The notes under the pieces were generated by a model. That model worked only from the letters and a program-made list of their open reading frames with translations, did not search any database and had not been told where the DNA came from. Positions 16,880 to 24,720 of a stretch of DNA of 35,109 nucleotides are shown here, one piece after another. How positions within the stretch are numbered: the first letter of the stretch is position 1; every line of letters starts with the position of its first letter. Source of the stretch: CAZSNH01 sp052388455 (lineage in GTDB: Bacteria; Pseudomonadota; Alphaproteobacteria; Rhizobiales; Hyphomicrobiaceae). The stretch is taken from NCBI GenBank assembly GCA_052388455.1, contig JBQTIA010000150.1, positions 1 through 35,109 on the forward strand, in the 5' to 3' direction. Both the position numbers and the translations under genes were made by a program.

Positions 16880-17401
16880 ATGTTCGAACCCCACCCATCC
16901 GTCGGCGGCAAGGCCGCCTATCACACCGGCTGCCTGGCGCTGTTCGTCGCGACCGGCGTCATCCTGGCCGCCCTCGCCTTCGAGCACATCGGCGGCTACG
17001 TCCCCTGCCCGCTCTGCCTCCAGCAGCGGTATGCCTATTACGCGGCAATTCCGCTGCTGTTCGCGGCCCTCGTGCTGGTGACGACGGAGCAGCCGCGGAT
17101 GGCCGCCCTGCTGTTCGCCCTGGTGGCCCTCGCATTCCTCGCCAACGCGGGACTTGGCATCTATCATGCCGGAGCCGAATGGAAATTCTGGGCCGGGCCG
17201 CAGGGCTGCACCGGCATCAGCGAAGCGCCGGCCACCGTCGGCAACCTGCTCGAAGGACTGGAACAGGAGACGGGCGCACGCTGTGACGAGCCGCAGTGGC
17301 GCTTCGCCGGCCTTTCGTTTGCCGGCTGGAATGTCGTCATGTCGGCGCTGCTCGCCTTCGGGGCCGCGAAGGCCGCGCGCCTCAGCGCCCGGCACGACTG
17401 A
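16880..17401 (+). CDS. dsbB: Disulfide bond formation protein B, DsbB
   Basis: A 173-residue inner-membrane protein with four predicted helices, which reoxidises the periplasmic thiol oxidase DsbA and passes electrons to quinone. The first periplasmic Cys pair is in VPCPLCLQQRYAYY (CPLC). The second pair is split between GPQGCTG and GARCDEPQWRF, as usual for alphaproteobacterial DsbB. The ATG at 16880 is the first that keeps the N-terminal helix at a normal distance; the longer frame overlaps the YqaA gene. Confidence 0.9.
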   Translation: MFEPHPSVGGKAAYHTGCLALFVATGVILAALAFEHIGGYVPCPLCLQQRYAYYAAIPLLFAALVLVTTEQPRMAALLFALVALAFLANAGLGIYHAGAEWKFWAGPQGCTGISEAPATVGNLLEGLEQETGARCDEPQWRFAGLSFAGWNVVMSALLAFGAAKAARLSARHD

Positions 17402-17542
17402 TCCGGGGCGCCCGCAGCACTCTGAAGCCGGCGCCGTCTCAAACCATTGAGTGAATTAAGCCCTTGAGATAGGCTCTCTCCCGGAGTTCGACATTTTGTC
17501 GATGGTACTTTTTCGTATCCAATTTGTTCGAGGGAGTTCGAC

Positions 17543-19192
17543 GTGGACGATATGTATTATTACTATTACGGGCTGGCTGCGGTCCTTATTCCGACCCTGG
17601 CGACGGTCGTCGTCTACGTCCTCATCGCGTATTTCGTCTATCGATGGTGGAGGCGAAAGAAGGCGATCAAATTCGGCAACCCACTGCTGCCGGCCGGCGA
17701 TGCGACACGCTACGCGCTGGCTTCTGTGGTGTTGGAAGGCTCCGGTTTCCGACGCGAGATCATCGACATGGCGCGCCATCGCTTCCAGGCCAAGGCGCCG
17801 GAGCTTGGCCTGGATTTCCCGCTCGTTCTCGCCGCCTGCCTGCGCTTCGAGCGCGAGGATCGCATCTATAACTGGCTGATCTTCGGCACCACCGTGCTGG
17901 CGCTTCCGTTCCTGCTCAGCTTCGTCAATCCGTTTCTCGTCCTTTCGCTGTTTGGCCAATTCGGCATGACCATCGGCACTCTCGGCATGATCGCACTGCT
18001 GGCGAGCATCGTCGCCAAGGCGGTGCGCGACGTCCGGCGGCTCGCTCCGTTCTATCGGGAAACCTACGATCCCGCACAGCTGCGCCAGGAGCTGATGCCA
18101 GAGCTCGGCGATACGCCACCGCCCTACTTCGGGCCGGCGGACAATGTCATCTGCTACGGACTGCGCAATCCGTTCATCGGCCTCGGCGATCAGATCGGCG
18201 CCTGGCAGGTGACGGTGGAGCTGGACCGCGGCACGAGCCAGTCCATCAAGACGGTGACGAACGGCAACGGGCACCATGACGGCGGTCCGGGGCCGAGCCC
18301 CGTGCACATGGGCCAGATGCTCCAGCAGGTCGACGAAAGCGTGCGTCGCCTCAACCTTCCGAACCTTCAATTCCGCTTCCCGCTGTTCGTCTCGGGAACG
18401 GAAGTGGCGCAGTTCAGCACCCTGCTGCCCGACAAGTTCAGCCTGCCGCGGCGTTACGCGGAGAACGATCTCCTCGGACATTTCTGGTACGCGACCGATC
18501 CCCGCGCCCGCAGCTACCGCTGGTACGTGATCACCGACTGGAACGGCGAGCTGGTTTTCTCCTACCTGCTGCGCATGGTGCAGACCGGAAACTCATTGGC
18601 CATCGAGACGGCGCAGCTCATCCTGGCCCCCATCGCCGAGCGCTACCGCAAGGTCGACAGCCTGCGCTACCGGGGCATTCTCGGCTGGATTTCGACGGTG
18701 GCCTTCGCGCTGCTGCGGTCCCCGCTGACGGTGCTCCACTCGATCACAGGTGCGTTCCAGAGCTTGAGCGAGGCGATGGGACTGGCGCGCCTTCCCGACA
18801 GCGATGCGAAAAAGGAGATCTCTCGCAGCCAAGCCTTCAACTACGGCGCCTTAACCACTCTGCGCGAGCAGATGGCCTCGAAGAATTATCACATCTATTT
18901 TCAGGGGATCGACGGCCGCCAGCACTTCCGTGCCATCAATCAGCGCGTGCTCAATTCCGTCACGCAGTCGCTGATCGAGGCGGGTGTCGATGTGACGAGC
19001 CTCGTCGGTCAGTCGAACGTCGTCATCAACAGCAGCGTCGTCAACAGCAGTGTCGTCAATAACGACCAATCGATCAAAGGAGACGTCAATTTCGGCGTCA
19101 TCAACTCCGGCACGATGGGTAACGTACAGAACGCGGCGGCTGGTGCCATCGGTCAGGCAGCCGCCGCTGCGGCCAAGGGGATAGGACGATGA
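17543..19192 (+). CDS. Unrecognised multi-pass membrane protein with C-terminal NFGVINSGTMG motif
   Basis: I do not recognise the 549-residue protein. The GTG at 17543 has AGGGAG six bases upstream, a better spacing than the ATG at 17552. The N-terminus has a YYYYYG run and a hydrophobic helix (about 10-34) followed by WWRRKK. Two more hydrophobic segments lie at about 110-155. The remainder is a soluble domain (RYRGILGWISTVAFALL may touch the membrane). Near the C-terminus come two copies of NSSVVN with flanking Asn (about 492-511), then VNFGVINSGTMGNV (about 515-528) and an Ala/Gly tail. The next gene repeats the last motif and overlaps by four bases (ATGA), so the products very likely work together. 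Confidence 0.8.
   Translation: MDDMYYYYYGLAAVLIPTLATVVVYVLIAYFVYRWWRRKKAIKFGNPLLPAGDATRYALASVVLEGSGFRREIIDMARHRFQAKAPELGLDFPLVLAACLRFEREDRIYNWLIFGTTVLALPFLLSFVNPFLVLSLFGQFGMTIGTLGMIALLASIVAKAVRDVRRLAPFYRETYDPAQLRQELMPELGDTPPPYFGPADNVICYGLRNPFIGLGDQIGAWQVTVELDRGTSQSIKTVTNGNGHHDGGPGPSPVHMGQMLQQVDESVRRLNLPNLQFRFPLFVSGTEVAQFSTLLPDKFSLPRRYAENDLLGHFWYATDPRARSYRWYVITDWNGELVFSYLLRMVQTGNSLAIETAQLILAPIAERYRKVDSLRYRGILGWISTVAFALLRSPLTVLHSITGAFQSLSEAMGLARLPDSDAKKEISRSQAFNYGALTTLREQMASKNYHIYFQGIDGRQHFRAINQRVLNSVTQSLIEAGVDVTSLVGQSNVVINSSVVNSSVVNNDQSIKGDVNFGVINSGTMGNVQNAAAGAIGQAAAAAAKGIGR
19084..19125 (+). repeat. Direct repeat copy 1 coding NFGVINSGTMG
   Basis: This 42-base segment matches 19212-19253 at 38 of 42 positions, in the same reading phase of two different genes. 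It encodes the shared Asn/Gly-rich motif at the C-terminus of the membrane protein. Confidence 0.85.
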
Positions 19193-19593
19193 GTGGCCAG
19201 CGATTTGAGAACATCAATTTCGGCGTCATCAACTCGGGCACGATGGGTGATGTCGTCAATCACGGCGGCAGCCTTCAGATTGGCGTGTCGAGCGAGGCGT
19301 CGGACGCGGCGCGTCGGACCGTCGACGAGATGGCCGTGCTGCTCGCCGAGCTTGCCAAGGAATCGCGTCTTCAGCAGCGGCAGGTGGAACTGCTGGCCTC
19401 CGACCTCGCCCGCATCCACCGGGCCATTGCCGCCCCGCAGCCGGATCAGACCGAGTTCAAATCGGCGGCCGGAGATCTGTGCAACAAGCTGCTGATGCTC
19501 GGCAACGCCTACCAGGGCGTCACCGGGTTGGGACAGGGATTGAAAACCATCGCCCAGGCCTTCGGCTGGTCGCTGGCGCTGCCGCTCTTGTGA
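19189..19593 (+). CDS. Unrecognised 134-aa protein with N-terminal NFGVINSGTMG motif and coiled coil
   Basis: The start ATG overlaps the preceding stop (ATGA). Residues 6-20 (FENINFGVINSGTMGDV) repeat the C-terminal motif of the membrane protein upstream. They are followed by NHGGSLQIG, an acidic/Leu-rich helix (about 38-82, DEMAVLLAELAKESRLQQRQ) with coiled-coil character, and a hydrophobic C-terminal stretch (LCNKLLMLGNAYQG to SLALPLL) that could be amphipathic or membrane-seeking. The protein has no recognised enzymatic motif. The motif sharing and translational coupling suggest that the two proteins assemble through the Asn/Gly motif. Its biological role is unknown. Confidence 0.8.
   Translation: MSGQRFENINFGVINSGTMGDVVNHGGSLQIGVSSEASDAARRTVDEMAVLLAELAKESRLQQRQVELLASDLARIHRAIAAPQPDQTEFKSAAGDLCNKLLMLGNAYQGVTGLGQGLKTIAQAFGWSLALPLL
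19212..19253 (+). repeat. Direct repeat copy 2 coding NFGVINSGTMG
   Basis: The second copy of the 42-base repeat at 19084-19125 lies 128 bases downstream and codes the same motif at the N-terminus of the 134-aa protein. The two copies include a 21-base identical core. Confidence 0.85.
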
Positions 19594-19881
19594 GACGCGG
19601 CAAACGGTGTTGACGGCCAACGACCAGCTGGCGCGCTTATCCACAACCGCATCAGCACCACCACCCGGCAACGCGCCCGCGTTTGTTGCTTTCTGAACAT
19701 ACTGCAAGCAAAATAACAGAGAGCAGCCGTGTCTCGGTCGTTTTTGCGCCCAAGTGTGGCGGCATGTTCACATCTGTTCGCGGGACACACCTCGCAGCAC
19801 CGGCCGCAAGGCTCGCTGAGAGAACCCCGCAGGTGAGACCGGCCGAAACGAAAAAGTTGGTTCGCGTTCAGGGAGTTGGGT
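19594..19881. other. Intergenic stretch with one perfect DnaA box
   Basis: No gene is supported here. TTATCCACA at 19637-19645 is a perfect match to the DnaA box consensus. I found no second box nearby, and the surrounding genes are not those that flank known alphaproteobacterial origins, so an origin is not proposed. Confidence 0.5.
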
Positions 19882-20274
19882 GTGCAGGTGTTGCGTCGCA
19901 TGCCCGCAGCCGGTCCCCGCGAATGGCAGATCGTGTTCCCGCGTCGTGGGAAAGCTGCCTCTTCAGGCACCCGAGCCGCCGCCCCCGGCTCTTCGGCGAT
20001 CGAGTTCATCGCCGCATCCCGCGGTGCCGAATGCCGGCGTTGTGATGTTGCGTCTGTCGCGTCCGAGTTGCGTGGTGTTGCGTTCGAGTGCGCCCTCTCT
20101 CCCAAGAGCACGCTGCCCCGCGTGTTCCAGATCGTGAGGCGAGTCGTCCACGCGAACAGGTCAGCGCGTATCGCTGGGCGGCTCGCCGGCTCGCAGAACG
20201 CTTCGCCCGAGGCGCCATCAGGCTGGTTGATCCCGGCCCGCGGCTTCGCTCCGGGATCGGCGTCGGTACACTGA
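19882..20274 (+). CDS. Possible small gene, 130-aa unrecognised product (doubtful)
   Basis: An open frame from a GTG at 19882 is preceded by AGGGAG (19870-19875) at good spacing. Third-position GC looks only moderately high. The product is Arg/Ala/Ser/Gly-rich, with no membrane segment, no motif I recognise and a slightly protein-like middle (REWQIVFPRRGK, TLPRVFQIVRRVVHANR). It lies in a stretch rich in inverted repeats. It may equally be a chance open frame in non-coding DNA. I list it because of the ribosome binding site. Confidence 0.25.
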   Translation: MQVLRRMPAAGPREWQIVFPRRGKAASSGTRAAAPGSSAIEFIAASRGAECRRCDVASVASELRGVAFECALSPKSTLPRVFQIVRRVVHANRSARIAGRLAGSQNASPEAPSGWLIPARGFAPGSASVH

Positions 20275-20728
20275 GCCGACTGCAGAGAACGGCGCCGCTC
20301 ACTGTGTAGTTGTCCCCGAGTTTTTGGACGAAGTTCGTCGTGTTCGCCGAACGAAGTCCGCTGTCCTCATGAGGTGTTGCGTGACGTGCGAAGAGAGTTC
20401 GTGGCGTTCGTTGAGTGATGCGGTGCGTGTGGTGATCGGCTCAGTCGTAGTGGCGAGTGAAGCGTCGGGCGGGGAACCCCCACGCAGCAGTCAGCCGAAC
20501 CCGGCTTGAAGATTTTCGTTTCGGCGGGAAGCCCCGTCCCGCCGAGTGAGTAGGCAAGCGCGCCTGGTGCCGCGACGGCAGTCACCTCAGGCATCACCTA
20601 CCCCGGTTCCGCGTTGTGGTGTCAGGGTACTGGGCGTGCTTGCCGCCCCCTTCTCGTGTCGTAGCGTCAACCGTTGGGAACCCGCGTTGTGCCCTGAGTG
20701 CGATCCGGTCCCGTCAGGAGAAACCCCG
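20275..20728. other. Structured G/T-rich intergenic region
   Basis: No convincing gene lies on either strand. Two strong inverted repeats are present. At 20326-20359, GGACGAAGTTCG and CGAACGAAGTCC flank ten bases, which would fold as two stems around a symmetric GAA/GAA internal loop. At 20521-20545, TCGGCGGGA and TCCCGCCGA form a perfect 9-bp stem with a 7-base loop. A GTCC at 20312-20315 could compete for the GGAC of the first hairpin. The base composition is G/T rich on the plus strand, unlike the neighbouring genes. It may encode a structured RNA or a long leader for the 71-aa gene. Confidence 0.4.
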
Positions 20729-20944
20729 ATGACCCCCGACCATGTCAATCCGATCCAGTGGCAGCAGGCGAGCGCGATCGCCCGGCAGTCCTGCGCCCGT
20801 TTCTTCCGCGACGGCGGACGCCCCGCCGATGCGATGCGCGCGTTCGGCCTCGAGCCCGCGCAAGCCAACGCCGCCGACTGGAGCCGGGCCGTCGATGCGA
20901 TCGCCGAGGTTCTCTGCGCCCACCCGATCCAGCGGGCCGCCTGA
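20729..20944 (+). CDS. Small unrecognised 71-aa protein
   Basis: The ATG at 20729 is preceded by AGGAG (20716-20720) and followed 40 bases after the stop by a strong terminator, so this looks like a genuine monocistronic gene. The product is helical and mildly acidic (QWQQASAIARQSCARFFRDG, ADWSRAVDAIAEVLCAHPIQ) with two Cys, no signal peptide and no membrane helix. I do not recognise the family. A longer frame starting at 20546 runs through the structured region and is not favoured. Confidence 0.6.
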   Translation: MTPDHVNPIQWQQASAIARQSCARFFRDGGRPADAMRAFGLEPAQANAADWSRAVDAIAEVLCAHPIQRAA

Positions 20945-20986
20945 CCCGAATTTTTCTCCCGCCATCTTCGCCGCTGTCCAACTCGG

Positions 20987-21016
20987 CCCCGGGGCTCCGC
21001 CTCGGGGTCTTTTTTT
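20987..21016 (+). terminator. Strong intrinsic terminator after the 71-aa gene
   Basis: CCCCGGGGC and GCCTCGGGG pair as a 9-bp stem (one G-U) with a TCC loop, followed immediately by TCTTTTTTTG. This is the clearest intrinsic terminator in the window. Confidence 0.9.
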
Positions 21017-21107
21017 GCGCCTCAGTCAGTCGCCCGGCAGCGCCTGCCGATCCATCGAACGGTCGGGCGCGTATCACAAGGATAACCTCAATCGGAATCG
21101 CAATCCG

Positions 21108-22694
21108 ATGCCGAACACGCGCAAGCCCGTCCGCAATTTGATTCTCGTGCTCGGCGATCAGCTCTCGCTGAACATTTCGAGCCTCGCCCACGGCGATCCG
21201 GCACGCGACCGCGTTCTGATGTCCGAGGTGACGGAGGAGGCGACCTATGTCCGCCATCACAAGAAGAAGATCGCCTTCCTGTTCTCGGCCATGCGCCATT
21301 TCGCCGGCGAACTCAGCGCGGCCGGCTGGAGCGTCGACTATCGCCGGCTCGATTCGCCCGCCAACCGAGGCAGCTTCACCGGCGAGGTCGCGCGATCCGT
21401 CGGAACGCTGAAGCCACAGCGCATCGTCGTCACCGAGCCCGGAGAATGGCGGGTTCGCGAAGTGATGCGGACATGGTCGGAGCGATTTGCCATCCCGGTC
21501 GACATCCTGCCCGACGATCGATTCCTTTGCTCGCTGCCCGAGTTCGAAGATTGGGCGGCCGACCGCAAGCAGCTCCGCATGGAATATTTCTACCGCGAGA
21601 TGCGAAAAAAGACCGGACTGCTGATGGACGAGGGCGAGCCGGCCGGGGGGCAGTGGAACTTCGACCACGACAACCGCAATCCGGCCCGCGGCGATCTCTT
21701 CATGCCGCAGCCGCTGCGATCGGCGCCCGATGCGATCACCCGCGAGGTGCTGGATCTCGTAGCCGCACGCTTTGCCGGTCACTTCGGCGACCTCGAACCC
21801 TTCTGGTTCGCGGTGAGCCGTCGCGATGCCGAAGCCGCCTTCGATCGCTTCATCGCCGACGCCCTTCCCCGCTTCGGGGACTTCCAGGATGCCATGCTCG
21901 AAGGCGAGCGGTTCCTCTATCACTCCGTCATCTCGATGTATCTGAACTGCGGACTGCTCGACGCACGCGACATCTGCCGGAAGGTCGAGCGGGCCTGGCG
22001 AGAGGGGCGCGTCCCGCTGAACTCGGCCGAGGGCTATATCCGGCAGGTCATCGGCTGGCGGGAATACGTGCGCGGCATATACTGGCTGAAGATGCCGGGC
22101 TACGTCGACGAGAATGTCTTCGGGCACCGCCGGCCGGTGCCGGCCTTCTACTGGACGGGCGAGACGGACATGGCGTGCCTTCGCGCTGCGATCACGCAGA
22201 CCCGGGAGGAAGCCTACGCGCACCACATCCAGCGGCTGATGGTAACGGGAAATTTCGCGCTGCTGGCCGGCGTCGATCCCAAGGCGCTGCACGAGTGGTA
22301 TCTGATCGTCTATGCCGACGCCTTCGAATGGGTGGAGCTGCCGAACACGCTCGGCATGAGCCAGTTCGCCGACGGCGGGCTCTTGGCATCGAAGCCCTAC
22401 GTCGCGTCGGGCGCCTACATCAACCGCATGTCGGACTACTGCAAGGGCTGCCGCTACGACGTGAAGATGCGCACCGGCGACGGCGCCTGTCCGTTCAACG
22501 CGCTCTACTGGGATTTCCTGGCCCGCCACCGCGACACGCTGGAGCGCAATCCGCGCATGGCTCAAATGTATCGCACATATGACAGGCTCTCAGAGTTCGA
22601 CCGCGAGGAAATCGCGGCCAGTGCCCGAGATTTTCTCGCTGAGCTCGACGCCCAGACGTCAGCCTGGAACAAGGCGAAAAAAATCCGGTCGTGA
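21108..22694 (+). CDS. Cryptochrome/photolyase family protein, FeS-BCP (6-4)-type photolyase
   Basis: The 528-residue protein is of the bacterial iron-sulfur photolyase/cryptochrome group, whose characterised member PhrB repairs (6-4) photoproducts using FAD and a ribolumazine antenna. RNLILVLGDQLS starts the N-terminal antenna domain (about 1-125). The C-terminal FAD-binding helical domain contains RQVIGWREYVRGIYW, AYAHHIQRLMVTGNFALLAG and WYLIVYADAFEWVELPNT. Four cysteines at 357, 445, 448 and 461 (DYCKGCRYD, GACPF) have exactly the spacing 88-3-13 of the [4Fe-4S] ligands known in PhrB. The ATG at 21108 was chosen because the frame upstream overlaps the small gene and terminator. The start codon lies at the edge of a 6-bp inverted repeat (ATCGGA/TCCGAT). 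Confidence 0.92.
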   Translation: MPNTRKPVRNLILVLGDQLSLNISSLAHGDPARDRVLMSEVTEEATYVRHHKKKIAFLFSAMRHFAGELSAAGWSVDYRRLDSPANRGSFTGEVARSVGTLKPQRIVVTEPGEWRVREVMRTWSERFAIPVDILPDDRFLCSLPEFEDWAADRKQLRMEYFYREMRKKTGLLMDEGEPAGGQWNFDHDNRNPARGDLFMPQPLRSAPDAITREVLDLVAARFAGHFGDLEPFWFAVSRRDAEAAFDRFIADALPRFGDFQDAMLEGERFLYHSVISMYLNCGLLDARDICRKVERAWREGRVPLNSAEGYIRQVIGWREYVRGIYWLKMPGYVDENVFGHRRPVPAFYWTGETDMACLRAAITQTREEAYAHHIQRLMVTGNFALLAGVDPKALHEWYLIVYADAFEWVELPNTLGMSQFADGGLLASKPYVASGAYINRMSDYCKGCRYDVKMRTGDGACPFNALYWDFLARHRDTLERNPRMAQMYRTYDRLSEFDREEIAASARDFLAELDAQTSAWNKAKKIRS

Positions 22695-22799
22695 GGCCAA
22701 CCTTCCGGCTGCGGTTCTGCCCTTCGCGCATCGGCTTGACTCTCCCCTCGCCGTCCTCTCCCTTCTCGCGGCATCCACCGCAGCCGAGAGAGACGAGCG

Positions 22800-24110
22800 A
22801 TGACCGACACGAGCCAGCCTGCTGCACACGCCCCTGCCTTTGCGACGCTCGCGGTTCACGCCGGCGCGACGCCCGATCCGGCTTCGAAGGCGCGGGTGAC
22901 GCCGATCTACCAGACGACCTCCTTCGTTTTCGACGACGCGGACCACGCGGCTGCGCTCTTCGGGCTGCAGGCGTTCGGCAACATCTACACGCGCATCATG
23001 AACCCGACGCAGGGCGCGCTCGAGGCGCGGGTGGCAGCGCTCGAAGGCGGCACGGCGGCGCTGGCGGTGGCCTCGGGGCACGCAGCACAGTTTCTCGTGT
23101 TCCACACACTGATGCAGCCGGGCGACGAGTTCGTCGCCGGGCGCCAGCTCTACGGCGGCTCGATCAACCAGTTCAATCACGCCTTCAAGGCGTTTGGCTG
23201 GAACGTGGTGTGGGCGGACGCGACCGACCCGGCGTCGATGGCCGCCGCCGTCACGACGAAGACCAAGGCGGTCTTCGTCGAGAGCATCGCAAACCCCGGC
23301 GGAATCGTCATCGATCTTCCGGCCATCGCGCGCGTGGCCAAAGAGGCCGGCGTGCCGCTCATCGTCGACAACACACTGGCGACACCCTACCTCTGCCGAC
23401 CGAAAGAGCACGGCGCCGACATCGTCGTGCATTCGCTGACCAAGTTCATGGGCGGACACGGCAACTCCATCGGTGGCGTTCTGGTCGACTGCGGCACCTT
23501 CGACTGGATGGGCGCCAGGCATCGTTATGCTTGGCTCACCGAGCCGAACCCCTCCTACGGCGGCATGGTTCTGGGCGAGGCGTTCGGGCCGATGGCGTTT
23601 GCAATCGCCGCCCGCGTGATGGGGCTGCGCGACATCGGCCCGGCCATCGCACCGATGAATGCGTTCCTGATCCTGACTGGTATAGAGACGCTGCCTCTGC
23701 GCATGGCGCGGCATTGCGAGAACACGCTCGCGGTGGCCGCGTGGCTCGAAAAGCATCCGAGTGTCGCCTGGGTGAATTACGCCGGACTGCCGTCGAGCGC
23801 CAATCACGCGCTCGCCAAGCGCATCTGCCCGAACGGCGCCGGGGCGGTGTTCACCTTTGGATTGAAGGGCGGCTACGCAGCGGGCGTCAAGCTCGTCTCC
23901 TCGCTCAAGCTCTTCTCGCACCTCGCCAACATCGGCGACGTGCGCAGTCTCGTCATCCATCCGGCCTCGACCACGCACCGGCAACTGACCGACGAGCAGC
24001 GCATCGCCGCCGGCGCCGGACCCGACGTGGTGCGCCTCTCCGTCGGCATCGAGGACAAGCGCGACATCATCGCCGATCTCGAGCAGGGGCTGGCGGCGGT
24101 CGGCGGCTAA
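22800..24110 (+). CDS. metY: O-acetylhomoserine sulfhydrylase / aminocarboxypropyltransferase, MetY
   Basis: PLP-dependent Cys/Met metabolism enzyme of 436 residues that condenses O-acetylhomoserine with sulfide (or methanethiol) to homocysteine (or methionine). The N-terminus FATLAVHAGATPDPASKARV leads into TPIYQTTSFVFDD, then YTRIMNPTQGALEARVAALE, the substrate loop and GGTAALAVASGHAAQF. VDNTLATPYLCRP and HSLTKFMGGHG carry the PLP lysine K215. The length (about 430) and the GHAAQ segment fit MetY more than MetB/MetZ (about 390). It gives the sulfide made by the distant cys operon an outlet. I see no SAM riboswitch in the 105 bases upstream. Confidence 0.93.
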   Translation: MTDTSQPAAHAPAFATLAVHAGATPDPASKARVTPIYQTTSFVFDDADHAAALFGLQAFGNIYTRIMNPTQGALEARVAALEGGTAALAVASGHAAQFLVFHTLMQPGDEFVAGRQLYGGSINQFNHAFKAFGWNVVWADATDPASMAAAVTTKTKAVFVESIANPGGIVIDLPAIARVAKEAGVPLIVDNTLATPYLCRPKEHGADIVVHSLTKFMGGHGNSIGGVLVDCGTFDWMGARHRYAWLTEPNPSYGGMVLGEAFGPMAFAIAARVMGLRDIGPAIAPMNAFLILTGIETLPLRMARHCENTLAVAAWLEKHPSVAWVNYAGLPSSANHALAKRICPNGAGAVFTFGLKGGYAAGVKLVSSLKLFSHLANIGDVRSLVIHPASTTHRQLTDEQRIAAGAGPDVVRLSVGIEDKRDIIADLEQGLAAVGG

Positions 24111-24148
24111 GCCTAGTCCGGCCGAGCGTGCCGATCACAGTGCGCCAA

Positions 24149-24487
24149 TCACAGCGCGGATTGCCCAAAATCGCCGGTGCGGATCCGCATGAGCTGCTCG
24201 ACGTCCTGCACGAAGATCTTGCCATCACCGATGCGGCCGGTGCGGGCGGCCTCGCACATGACCTCCAGCGTACCGGCGAGCCGGTCGGCGGGCACGACAA
24301 TCTCGATCTTGAGCTTCGGCAGAAACGACATCCGATACTCGGCGCCGCGATAGAACTCGGTGACGCCACGCTGCCGGCCGCAACCTTTGACCTCGGTCAC
24401 CGTCATGCCGGCGAGCCCGAGGCGAGCCAGATCGGCACGCACCGCGTCGAGCTTGAACGGCTTGATGATGGCGGTGACGAGCTTCAT
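24149..24487 (-). CDS. PII family nitrogen regulatory protein (GlnB/GlnK type)
   Basis: A 112-residue signal-transduction protein that senses 2-oxoglutarate, ATP/ADP and glutamine and controls nitrogen assimilation by protein contact. KLVTAIIKPFKLDAVRADL, VKGCGRQRG, the T-loop TEFYRGAEYRMSFLPK and the C-terminal RTGRIGDGKIFV are all present. Starting at the second of two adjacent ATG codons (24487) puts the uridylylation tyrosine at the canonical position 51. Neither glnA nor amtB is adjacent, which are the usual partners of GlnB and GlnK. Instead it is divergent from a nitrate transporter, 399 bases away. Confidence 0.94.
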   Translation of the reverse strand: MKLVTAIIKPFKLDAVRADLARLGLAGMTVTEVKGCGRQRGVTEFYRGAEYRMSFLPKLKIEIVVPADRLAGTLEVMCEAARTGRIGDGKIFVQDVEQLMRIRTGDFGQSAL

Positions 24488-24568
24488 CATCGGATTGGCC
24501 CCGTCGTCATCAACGGACGACTGTCAAAGTTCTGGGCAATTCATGCCCTGCAAAAAAGCAAGCTGCAC

Positions 24569-24596
24569 CAGAAATCGGCATATCAATCGATTTCTG
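24569..24596. promoter_or_regulatory. Perfect 9-bp inverted repeat, candidate operator
   Basis: CAGAAATCG, ten bases, CGATTTCTG. The half-site centres are 19 bases apart, close to two helical turns. The AT-rich spacer GCATATCAAT is unusual in this GC-rich context. It lies between the PII gene and narK. Confidence 0.5.
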
Positions 24597-24720
24597 CAAT
24601 TCGTGTGGCGCGGGGCCGCAGGCATCGCGCTGACTTCCCTTTGCGCCACCTCGTTTTGTCTTGTCTAAATTCGATTGCGCGGGCCAACGAGGGTCGGCTC
24701 AGAATTCGGCTGTGGCCAGC

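Noticed and set aside
17482..17543. Direct repeat GGAGTTCGAC at 17482 and 17534 before the membrane protein
   Set aside because: Only ten bases and partly formed by the ribosome binding site; too short to call a repeat element.
20367..20597. Minus-strand frame of 76 codons in the intergenic region
   Set aside because: Slightly protein-like start, but no ribosome binding site, low complexity toward the end, and it includes the inverted repeat at 20521-20545.
20745..22565. Long minus-strand frame opposite the photolyase
   Set aside because: Antisense shadow of a gene with all four FeS cysteines and FAD-domain motifs.
22695..22799. SAM-II type riboswitch upstream of metY
   Set aside because: The conserved pseudoknot sequences are not present in this 105-base stretch.
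24488..24600. Sigma-54 promoter upstream of the PII gene
   Set aside because: CTGGTGCAGCTTGCT looked similar, but the GG to GC spacing is eight bases, not ten.
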